Source: UM-FILTER-49-7 sp964599895
GTDB lineage: Bacteria > Acidobacteriota > Holophagae > Thermotomaculales > Thermotomaculaceae
NCBI GenBank assembly: GCA_964599895.1
Contig: CAZRHT010000066.1
Span: forward strand, 1 to 12,380
Length of the DNA stretch: 12,380 bases
Direction: 5' to 3'
Each line of letters starts with the position of its first letter. The stretch's first letter is position 1. Positions 1 to 5,745 of the stretch are shown here, one piece after another. Below the pieces are notes generated by a model that saw nothing but the letters and a program-made list of their open reading frames with translations, had not been told where the DNA came from and did not search any database. A program made the position numbers and the translations under genes.

Positions 1-25
1 ACTTGTATTGATCCAAATCTGTTCT

Positions 26-1285
26 TCAGGAAGAACTGAACAGTCGTTTTACGGTCTTCTCAGCAGCCGATATAATTTCCTCTTCACCGGGGACATAACT
101 ATCTTCCATCAGGACCTTCCCATTGCAGATAGTGGTGTCCACAAGAGTACCGGAAGCGGCATAAACAAGATTTGAAATTGGGTTATGCAGCGGCGTAATG
201 ATCGGGTGATGTTTCAGCAGAATTAAGTCCGCCGCATCGCCTTCCTCCAGGTGGTTTACCGGAACACCAAGAATCCTGAACCCCTCTGTGGCACTCTGCA
301 GAATTTCAGCGGCGTCCGGTGTGTCTGCAGAGTCATTGCGCCATTTCTGGAGTAGAGCGGCAGTTTTCATTTCATCCACCATATCCAGATTGTTGTTGGA
401 AGCGGCCCCGTCCGTGCCCAGGACGATCCGCATTCCTCGTGCCGTCAATTCCCGCATCGGCATCACTCCACCTACAGATAACTTCATGTTGGAAACAGGT
501 GACGCCACCCCGATACAGTTCCGTTCAGCCAGCAAGTCCATGTCCTTATAGTTCAGCCACACCAGGTGGGCCAGAAAGGACTTGTCGGTCAACAAGCCCA
601 TTTCATCAAGGTATTCCGGTGGCCGTTTTCCGTACTTTTTCAGAGATTCTTCCACCTCGTGAAGGGTTTCTGACAGATGGATATGAATATAGGTTTCATA
701 CTTCGCCGCCATTTCCCCGGCAAAGCGCAATCCTGTTTCTGATACGGTGTAGATGGCATGCGGACCCAACGCCAGTTGAATCTTTTCCTTTTTCCCGAAG
801 TACCGATCAAAAATATCTTGTGTGCGCTTTTCATTTTCTTTCTGTCGCTTCCCATCAAACATATCAATCATCACGGCGGACAACACCGCCCGTACACCCA
901 TTTCATCGACAGCCTGCCAACCGGCGTCAAAATGCCAGTACATATCATTGAAAAGTGTGGTGCCTGTCTTGATCATCTCAAGAATTGCCAGTCTCGTACC
1001 GACGTACACATCATCTTCCGTGAATGTATACTCGATGGGCCAGATCTTTTTTTCCAGCCATTCCATCAGCGGCATGTCATCGGCATAGCCCCGAAAAAGC
1101 GTCATTGCAGCATGGGTGTGCATGTTTGCAAAAGCAGGATAAAGAATTTTGCCATTTGCCCGGATAGTCTTATCCGCCTTATCCGGAAGTTCAGCCGCAA
1201 CTTTGGAAATTTTCCCGTCCTGTATCAACACATCCACACATTCCCGTGTAAAACAATGGATGGCACCCTTAATCAGCAGAGACAT
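26..1285 (-). CDS. mtaD: 5-methylthioadenosine/S-adenosylhomocysteine deaminase (MtaD family amidohydrolase)
   Basis: A 419-aa cytosolic amidohydrolase of the ATZ/TRZ-like branch. The family converts 5'-methylthioadenosine (MTA) to methylthioinosine and S-adenosylhomocysteine to S-inosylhomocysteine, releasing ammonia. Visible motifs are the metal pair H56-T-H58 in NMHTHAAM, E85 after WPI, GPHA around H176, HIHLSE (H203 ligand, E206 proton shuttle), H240, and the metal-binding Asp D292 in GTDGAASNNN. Length and motif spacing are normal for MtaD. The start is an ATG preceded by GAGGAA at about 9 bases, and it overlaps the end of the phosphorylase gene by 13 bases, so it is the last visible gene of the operon. 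The adjacent nucleoside phosphorylase and agmatinase support MTA from polyamine synthesis as the substrate. A different aminopurine or triazine-type substrate cannot be excluded by sequence alone. Confidence 0.88.
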   Translation of the reverse strand: MSLLIKGAIHCFTRECVDVLIQDGKISKVAAELPDKADKTIRANGKILYPAFANMHTHAAMTLFRGYADDMPLMEWLEKKIWPIEYTFTEDDVYVGTRLAILEMIKTGTTLFNDMYWHFDAGWQAVDEMGVRAVLSAVMIDMFDGKRQKENEKRTQDIFDRYFGKKEKIQLALGPHAIYTVSETGLRFAGEMAAKYETYIHIHLSETLHEVEESLKKYGKRPPEYLDEMGLLTDKSFLAHLVWLNYKDMDLLAERNCIGVASPVSNMKLSVGGVMPMRELTARGMRIVLGTDGAASNNNLDMVDEMKTAALLQKWRNDSADTPDAAEILQSATEGFRILGVPVNHLEEGDAADLILLKHHPIITPLHNPISNLVYAASGTLVDTTICNGKVLMEDSYVPGEEEIISAAEKTVKRLFSSS

Positions 1286-1962
1286 TGCAGTAATTCCTCA
1301 AGGAAGGCATCCATTTTCACCTGATTCTCCTCCACAAACTTATTGAAGGCTTCAAAATCAAGCAGATTCGGCGCGATACCGTTTGCATAGTTGTCCACCA
1401 TGCATACTGAAGCGTATTCCAACTCCAGTTCACAGGCTATAGTTGCCTCAGAGCCCAGCGTCATCCCGACCACGTCCGCAAAGTTCGCCATCATGCGGAT
1501 TTCTGCAGGAGTCTCAAATCTTGGACCGGTAGTCTGCCAGTACACCACTTCCGGCAATGAACGATTCACACATTGATTGATCTTCTCATTGATTTCCCGG
1601 GACATGGCCGGCGTGATATGAATACGGTTTTCCGTATCCACCGTTGGAATGTTATAAAACGAGATGAAATCCCGTACCATACAGCAGGTACCCGGCTCAA
1701 TTTCCCTTTTCAAGGAGCCCACCGAATTGATGGCAAGTACGTGGTCAACGTTGCGCATTTTCACCGCTGACAGATTTGCCTCGTGATTGATTTTATGGGG
1801 TGGATCATTCTGAATACCGTGCCGTTGAATCAGCATGGCCTTCCCGGTGTAGTAGGCCGTAACTGGGCCGTAGGGAGTGCGGATGATTTCATTCTGGGTC
1901 TGTTGAAGCAACTTGGATTCAAAAAGGTTGCTTCCCCCGATGATGGCAATCTTCCTATCCAC
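1273..1962 (-). CDS. Methylthio-purine nucleoside phosphorylase, probably 5'-methylthioinosine phosphorylase
   Basis: A 229-aa trimeric-type PNP/MTAP-family phosphorylase, which splits a (methylthio)purine nucleoside with phosphate into base and sugar 1-phosphate. Family motifs are GGSN near residue 9, QRHG at 47, PPHKINHEAN at 54 (phosphate and ribose site), NSVGSL at 79, GPRFETPAEIR at 146 and GMTLGSEA at 166. In the base-recognition loop (VDNYANG, 189-195), N191 and A193 occupy the positions of the two Asp residues (220 and 222) that select adenine in human MTA phosphorylase. Asn/Ala is the pattern of Pseudomonas methylthioinosine phosphorylase, so a 6-oxopurine nucleoside is the likely substrate. 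The adjacent deaminase would supply it. The start is GTG, supported by an AGGGG Shine-Dalgarno, with an 8-base overlap with the agmatinase gene upstream. The protein is slightly shorter than most relatives. MTA phosphorylase or general inosine/guanosine PNP are the alternatives. Confidence 0.85.
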   Translation of the reverse strand: MDRKIAIIGGSNLFESKLLQQTQNEIIRTPYGPVTAYYTGKAMLIQRHGIQNDPPHKINHEANLSAVKMRNVDHVLAINSVGSLKREIEPGTCCMVRDFISFYNIPTVDTENRIHITPAMSREINEKINQCVNRSLPEVVYWQTTGPRFETPAEIRMMANFADVVGMTLGSEATIACELELEYASVCMVDNYANGIAPNLLDFEAFNKFVEENQVKMDAFLEELLQCLC

Positions 1963-2779
1963 TTACAACCCCTATCATTTCCCGGATCAGCTTGACAGCA
2001 GTGATTGTCGAAATTCCACTTGAGTCAATGTTGGGGGCCAGTTCCATAAAATCCACCGCCACTATCTTTCGTCCCTTAAACTGGATCAGGTCAACCATCA
2101 GTTCCATAAAACTCAATCCACCGGGTTCGGGTGTGCCTGTTCCTGGAAATGCAGCCGGGTCAAGGACATCCATGTCTATGGTCACATAAATCGGAGTTGA
2201 TTTGGCAAGATCTTTCAAAACGTGGCCGAGATCTGCCTTCAGCAGACCCTTGTCATGGGAAAGCTGCCATTCTTCCTTCGTACCTGACCGAATATGGAAC
2301 TGGTGCAACTGCTTTTCCGGTAGAAAGTCCAACACCCGTCGCATAACCGTGGCATGGGAAAAGCGTTCACCAAGGTAGTCTTCACGCAAATCCATATGCG
2401 CGTCGAATTGAAAAACTTGCAGATCCGGGTTTTGCTTGAATGCCGCTCGAATCAGTGGATAGGAAATCAGGTGCTCTCCGCCTATTCCGAAGAGAATTGC
2501 GCCCTGACTGAATATACTGTCTGCATCTGCCTCTACTTCCACCAGCATTCTCTCCTTCGCTCCAAACGGCAAGGACATATCCCCGGCGTCAAAAAAGGGG
2601 ATATCTTCTATATCCACGTCAAAACGAGGTGAATAGCTCTCAATTCCTTCTGAATGCACCCGGATTTCTGTTGGCCCAAAACGGGAACCGGGTTTGTAGG
2701 ACGCTGTCCCATCATAAGGAAAGCCTCGAAGTACAATTTTGGCACCTTCCGCCTTCGAACGTGAACCCATGAACTGCAT
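1955..2779 (-). CDS. speB: Agmatinase (ureohydrolase family)
   Basis: A 274-aa binuclear manganese ureohydrolase, predicted to hydrolyse agmatine to putrescine and urea in the cytosol. All metal ligands are visible: H103 in GIGGEH, D126/H128/D130 in FDAHMD, and D202/D204 in TIDMDVLDP. The PGTGTPEPGG loop follows at 212-221, and E247 lies in VDFMELAPNID. GGEH rather than GGDH, a SHATVMRR segment and RSGTKEEW are typical of the Bacillus-type agmatinase group rather than arginases or guanidinobutyrases. The start ATG shares its A with the queF TGA (TGATG), which implies translational coupling; an AGGA lies about 10 bases upstream inside queF. A second Met at residue 4 is a possible alternative start. 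Downstream overlap with the phosphorylase and MtaD genes ties it to polyamine synthesis, whose by-product is MTA. Arginase-family paralogues with another guanidino substrate remain possible. Confidence 0.88.
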   Translation of the reverse strand: MQFMGSRSKAEGAKIVLRGFPYDGTASYKPGSRFGPTEIRVHSEGIESYSPRFDVDIEDIPFFDAGDMSLPFGAKERMLVEVEADADSIFSQGAILFGIGGEHLISYPLIRAAFKQNPDLQVFQFDAHMDLREDYLGERFSHATVMRRVLDFLPEKQLHQFHIRSGTKEEWQLSHDKGLLKADLGHVLKDLAKSTPIYVTIDMDVLDPAAFPGTGTPEPGGLSFMELMVDLIQFKGRKIVAVDFMELAPNIDSSGISTITAVKLIREMIGVVSG

Positions 2780-3207
2780 CAGCGTATTTCCTGATGAACG
2801 AATTTCCGGACAGCATCCTCTTCGTACCCACTTTCAATGACGCATTCCGCGTCAATACCGCCGCGCACATTGTACCTTGTGTACACACGGAGAAAGTGAG
2901 GGGCAAGGAGTTCTGCAAGGTGATCAAAAATCAGGGAAGTCGCATCTTCCTGATAAATTCCAACGTTTCGAAAGGACATGAAGTAGTATTTCAGCGATTT
3001 CAGCTCTACCAGCTGCGCCTCCGGGATATATCGGATTTCCACTTTTGCAATATCCGGCAGACCCGAATACGGGCATACTGCCGAGAATTCATCGGTCGCA
3101 TAGGAAATCAACTGGGGACGCCCATCATATTCAATTGCCTCCAGAAGCTCCGACCGGATACTGGTTGTGGATTCAAATGGCAACGCCATTCCGTCTGCTT
3201 TCGCCAT
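2779..3207 (-). CDS. queF: NADPH-dependent 7-cyano-7-deazaguanine reductase (preQ0 reductase), unimodular type
   Basis: A 142-aa tunnelling-fold enzyme that reduces the nitrile of preQ0 to the aminomethyl of preQ1 in tRNA queuosine synthesis. Visible residues are the nucleophile C45 and partner D52 in VCPYSGLPD, the QueF motif E69-LKSLK followed by YYFMSFRN (74-81), and E87 in YQED. The usual His just before that Glu (FHED in Bacillus) is Gln here (Q86). The reading frame is open upstream to a TTG at 3267. However, the ATG at 3207 has AGGAGG six bases before it, and the longer form would begin inside the -35 box of the promoter proposed here, so 3207 is chosen. It resembles the single-domain YkvM form and is not the two-module E. 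coli form. It is the first gene of the packed run with speB, the phosphorylase gene and mtaD. No other queuosine gene is visible. Confidence 0.88.
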   Translation of the reverse strand: MAKADGMALPFESTTSIRSELLEAIEYDGRPQLISYATDEFSAVCPYSGLPDIAKVEIRYIPEAQLVELKSLKYYFMSFRNVGIYQEDATSLIFDHLAELLAPHFLRVYTRYNVRGGIDAECVIESGYEEDAVRKFVHQEIR

Positions 3208-3213
3208 AATTCC

Positions 3214-3219
3214 CCTCCT
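3214..3219 (-). promoter_or_regulatory. Strong ribosome-binding site of queF
   Basis: On the minus strand this reads AGGAGG, a full match to the anti-Shine-Dalgarno core, with six bases to the ATG at 3207. It decides the queF start against the 20-residue longer TTG alternative. Confidence 0.8.
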
Positions 3220-3238
3220 CTCGCGTTTCCGCTCCACT

Positions 3239-3267
3239 ATTTTAGGAGTAAGGCACTCATTTAGCAA
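3239..3267 (-). promoter_or_regulatory. Candidate sigma-70-type promoter of the queF-speB-phosphorylase-mtaD operon
   Basis: On the minus strand, TTGCTA (3267-3262) and TAAAAT (3244-3239) are separated by exactly 17 bases, matching the housekeeping consensus at 4/6 and 5/6 positions. Transcription would start near 3232, giving a leader of about 25 bases that contains the AGGAGG site. No riboswitch-sized structure fits in so short a leader. This is a visual match only. Confidence 0.45.
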
Positions 3268-3393
3268 GAAACAATCCTGACAACAGAGTTTTTATGAACG
3301 GACCTTCCCTGCGGCAATAAACAGAAAGACTTTCCTTCTCTCTTTCGTTTCTATCTCAGCTGTCCACAGCCTTGAACTGTGTCGCTCCGGTCG

Positions 3394-4245
3394 CTACTTT
3401 TCCCTTTTTCTCCGCAAAAGTTCACCAAATCCTGATCGGAAATCGGGATATTGTAATCGAAATCCCGAAGACAACAATCGCGCTGAGGAAACTCGTTTGT
3501 TCCCCCCTCTCACTGTGACATTACCATCCCCCTCAATTTGAGAAGGAAGTTCCAATCCCAATTCCCCCGCAATCCATTCAACTATCTCCGAGTAAACTGC
3601 CGGACACTCGTCTACCACATTATAGACAGTGTGTATAACCTTGCCGGTCAATAGATGAAGAATTGCCGCGGCACCGTCATCCCGGTAGATTCGATTCGTG
3701 TACTTCAGGCCCTCTCCTGCTTTCACGTTGCCACTTTCCACGAGCCGAATCAGCCTGTCCCGCCCCGGACCGTATATACCGCCGAAACGCAGAATGATCG
3801 GCCTGGAGGAATTCTCTTTAACAATTTCCTCCCCTTCCAACATGATTTTTCCACTGAAACCCAGGGGAGCCGTTTTTGAGCTTTCGTTTACCCATCCACC
3901 ATCCAGTTGTCCATAAACACCCGTGCTGGATACAAATACAGTTTGGCAGGCATCTACGGTTTTTTCCTTCAGCGCTTCAAGCAGATTCCGCGTCCCGTCC
4001 ACGTAGATACTTCGATACAGGTCTTCGGAAAATCCACCTGCCGAAACACAAAATACAACCGCATCTAAAGAGTCCGGCAAGTTCTCCAAGCTCTCTGGTT
4101 CCAGGATATCCCCCCTGATTCCCTTAATCTCATCCGGCAGGAAGGCTGGATTCCGCCTCAATCCAAATGCCGTGTGCCCCTGTTTTGACAGCAACTGCCC
4201 GAATACAGTACCCACATAACCGCAACCAGCTATCAGGACGCGCAT
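3394..4245 (-). CDS. NAD(P)-dependent epimerase/dehydratase-like SDR protein (YeeZ-like)
   Basis: A 283-aa Rossmann-fold protein of the extended/atypical SDR superfamily. The N-terminal dinucleotide-binding motif is unusual: G7-C-G-Y-V-G12, as in the E. coli YeeZ group, instead of the common GxxGxxG. VSSTGVYG (106-112) and RFGGIYGPGRDRL (153-165) are also shared with that group. The canonical YxxxK catalytic pair is not evident: F130 sits in the stretch where the Tyr would be expected, followed by SGK. This argues for a non-classical or non-enzymatic role. The substrate is unknown. The ATG at 4245 has AAGGAG at seven bases. It precedes queF by about 190 bases with no clear terminator between them, so read-through into the operon is possible. 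Sugar-nucleotide epimerase is a less likely alternative. Confidence 0.75.
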   Translation of the reverse strand: MRVLIAGCGYVGTVFGQLLSKQGHTAFGLRRNPAFLPDEIKGIRGDILEPESLENLPDSLDAVVFCVSAGGFSEDLYRSIYVDGTRNLLEALKEKTVDACQTVFVSSTGVYGQLDGGWVNESSKTAPLGFSGKIMLEGEEIVKENSSRPIILRFGGIYGPGRDRLIRLVESGNVKAGEGLKYTNRIYRDDGAAAILHLLTGKVIHTVYNVVDECPAVYSEIVEWIAGELGLELPSQIEGDGNVTVRGGNKRVSSARLLSSGFRLQYPDFRSGFGELLRRKREK

Positions 4246-4252
4246 ATCGGTT

Positions 4253-4258
4253 CTCCTT
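4253..4258 (-). promoter_or_regulatory. Ribosome-binding site of the SDR gene
   Basis: On the minus strand this reads AAGGAG, seven bases before the ATG at 4245, and supports that start. Confidence 0.65.
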
Positions 4259-4344
4259 CTCGGTCTTCATCAATTTCGACTATTCGATTTATGAAAGCCA
4301 TAATCACACTTATTCCTTCAAAATACAAAACGATTTGTAGTCCA

Positions 4345-4353
4345 AGTATAACA
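4345..4353 (-). promoter_or_regulatory. Candidate extended -10 element for the SDR gene
   Basis: On the minus strand this reads TGTTATACT, a TGn-extended -10 with a 5/6 hexamer. No good -35 is seen at the usual spacing, which is tolerated for extended -10 promoters. A leader of about 90 bases would result. The site overlaps a TATAAC on the plus strand, so the spot could serve either direction. Confidence 0.3.
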
Positions 4354-4400
4354 CGAGATCAATTCAACTGGTTGTTTCAACCTGACTGCCGCCTGAGTGC

Positions 4401-4429
4401 TTGACCGGATCGATGGGATTTGGGAAAAT
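4401..4429 (+). promoter_or_regulatory. Candidate promoter of the molybdenum hydroxylase operon
   Basis: TTGACC (4401-4406, 5/6 to the -35 consensus) and GAAAAT (4424-4429, 4/6 to the -10) are 17 bases apart. Transcription would start near 4436, leaving about 33 bases before the ATG at 4469. A TTCAAC direct repeat and a GGTTG-TTT-CAACC inverted repeat lie just upstream at 4363-4382, where an activator could bind. This is a visual match only. Confidence 0.4.
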
Positions 4430-4459
4430 AGGTGGTCAGAAAAATACTCATCGAATAAT

Positions 4460-4464
4460 AGGAG
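4460..4464 (+). promoter_or_regulatory. Ribosome-binding site deciding the start of the FAD-subunit gene
   Basis: AGGAG four bases before the ATG at 4469. It favours this start over the in-frame GTG at 4397, which has no Shine-Dalgarno sequence and lies upstream of the candidate promoter. Confidence 0.6.
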
Positions 4465-4468
4465 CATC

Positions 4469-5284
4469 ATGGAACAGTTGAACTGGTATTATCCGGAAGA
4501 TTTGAGCGAAGCGGCACGACTTATCAGTGACGGCGACAAAGCTCCCCACAGTGGGGGAACGGCACTGATCAGACGGGGTTTTCGTGGCATTCAGAGCATT
4601 GTGGACCTTTCCAGACTGCCAATGCACAATATCGAGGTGCGATCCGAAAACATTGAGATCGGCGCAATGTCCACGTACAACGATATCATCCAGGCATTCC
4701 CGGCTACTGAATTCGACCACGTTCTGGTTCAGTCCCTGATGAATTCCGCGTCAACTCCCCTTCGGAATCGGATTACCGCCGGCGGCAGTGTGGCCGCATT
4801 CCCGGCATGGTCCGATTTCATCGGCCCTCTGCTCCTGCTGAACGCAGAAGTCGAGCTCATTGGCCGTGGCGCAGGGATCTATTCCATTCAGGATTATCTA
4901 ACACAGAGGGAATTGCGAGCAGGCTCACTGATTACCCGGATATTCATGGAAAATTATCCGCATATCGGATTACACCACAGGGAAACCCGGACCCAGGTTG
5001 ATTATCCGGCTTTCACCATCACAATTACAGCCGGGCGCAATCAAGACATATTCAAGGATCTTCGAATTGTCGTGGTGGGAAGCAAAGACAGGTTTCACAG
5101 AATGGAAAGGCTGGAAGACGAACTGGATGGGAAGCCGTTCACTCACCTGAACTCGATTAACTTTGAAGACTTCTTAGTGCTTGATATTCCCAGTCGCAAA
5201 CACGGAAGCAGCGAATACCTGCAGCACGTTGCCGGGACCGCTTTAATGCGGATGCTTATGAAAATAGCGGGAGAAAAGGCATGA
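4469..5284 (+). CDS. ygfM: FAD-binding subunit of a molybdenum hydroxylase (YgfM / CoxM-like)
   Basis: A 271-aa protein of the FAD_binding_5/CO-dehydrogenase flavoprotein fold, which passes electrons from the 2Fe-2S clusters of a molybdenum hydroxylase to an acceptor. It opens with YYPEDLSEAARLI, the usual 'P.s..EA..ll' start of the family. FAD-contacting segments are SGGT (28-31), GAMSTYNDI (65-73) and RNRITAGGSVAA (99-110), followed by PAWSDFIGPLLLL. It is shorter than XdhB (about 290 aa) and near the length of E. coli YgfM. Together with the downstream ygfK and ssnA, this places it in the predicted 'selenate reductase FAD subunit' family (TIGR03312, named from memory). The ATG at 4469 is chosen for its AGGAG; a GTG at 4397 would add 24 unrelated-looking residues. 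Its TGA overlaps the next ATG by four bases. A CoxM/NicA-type FAD subunit of another hydroxylase is the alternative. Confidence 0.82.
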   Translation: MEQLNWYYPEDLSEAARLISDGDKAPHSGGTALIRRGFRGIQSIVDLSRLPMHNIEVRSENIEIGAMSTYNDIIQAFPATEFDHVLVQSLMNSASTPLRNRITAGGSVAAFPAWSDFIGPLLLLNAEVELIGRGAGIYSIQDYLTQRELRAGSLITRIFMENYPHIGLHHRETRTQVDYPAFTITITAGRNQDIFKDLRIVVVGSKDRFHRMERLEDELDGKPFTHLNSINFEDFLVLDIPSRKHGSSEYLQHVAGTALMRMLMKIAGEKA

Positions 5285-5745
5285 AGACAAAATTGACTGT
5301 AAACGGCAAACTGATTTCGGTTCAGTTCTCTCCCAGTGACCGACTACTGGATGTACTGAGAAAACATGGATTTACAGAAGTAAAAGAGGGTTGTCGGGAT
5401 GGAGAATGCGGGGCCTGCGTAGTGCTGCTCAACGGAAAGCTTGTGAATTCCTGCCAGGTACTCGCGGCATCAGCCATGGACACCGAAGTGACCACTGTCA
5501 AAGGCTTGAGCTCTGAAAGCGCCACACCGATTCAGGAAGCATTTGTGGATTCAGGGGCAGTGCAGTGCGGTTTTTGTACTCCTGGGATGGTCCTGGCCAC
5601 CTACGCTCTCTTGCAGGAGAATCCGAAGCCGGATGCCGGACACATCCGGCAAGCTCTGGACGGCAACCTCTGCCGCTGCACGGGATATGTGAAGATTGTC
5701 GAAGCGGTGCAGCTGGCCGCCCTGAGGACAAAACACCATGGATAA
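5281..5745 (+). CDS. 2Fe-2S iron-sulfur subunit of a molybdenum hydroxylase (CoxS/XdhC-like)
   Basis: A 154-aa small subunit with two 2Fe-2S domains, carrying electrons from the molybdenum centre to the FAD subunit. The N-terminal plant-ferredoxin-like cluster has C38, C43, C46 and C58 (GCRDGECGAC, then NSC). The C-terminal helical domain has C96, C99, C131 and C133 (CGFCTPGM and LCRCTGY). All eight cysteines are present and the length is standard, so it should be intact. It overlaps the FAD gene by four bases (ATGA) and the molybdenum gene by eight, which implies coupled translation and fixed stoichiometry. In E. coli XdhD this domain is fused to the molybdenum domain; here it is a separate gene. 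Confidence 0.93.
   Translation: MKTKLTVNGKLISVQFSPSDRLLDVLRKHGFTEVKEGCRDGECGACVVLLNGKLVNSCQVLAASAMDTEVTTVKGLSSESATPIQEAFVDSGAVQCGFCTPGMVLATYALLQENPKPDAGHIRQALDGNLCRCTGYVKIVEAVQLAALRTKHHG

Larger units (their letters stand above)
3208..3393. other. Intergenic region between the SDR gene and queF
   Basis: These 186 bases hold the queF ribosome-binding site and the candidate queF promoter. I found no convincing hairpin with a T-run for the end of the SDR gene. The short GCTG/CAGC hairpin near 3360-3370 lacks a T-tract. Confidence 0.5.

Noticed and set aside
24..39. A GTTCTT-CCTG-AAGAAC hairpin at the end of mtaD as a terminator
   Set aside because: The stem is six bases and A/T rich, includes the stop codon, and is not followed by a T-run on the minus strand. 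The window ends too soon to judge further.
319..951. A 210-codon plus-strand open frame opposite mtaD
   Set aside because: It is an antisense shadow of a clearly recognisable amidohydrolase. It has low-complexity Pro/Ser/Arg composition, no ribosome-binding site and no recognisable motif.
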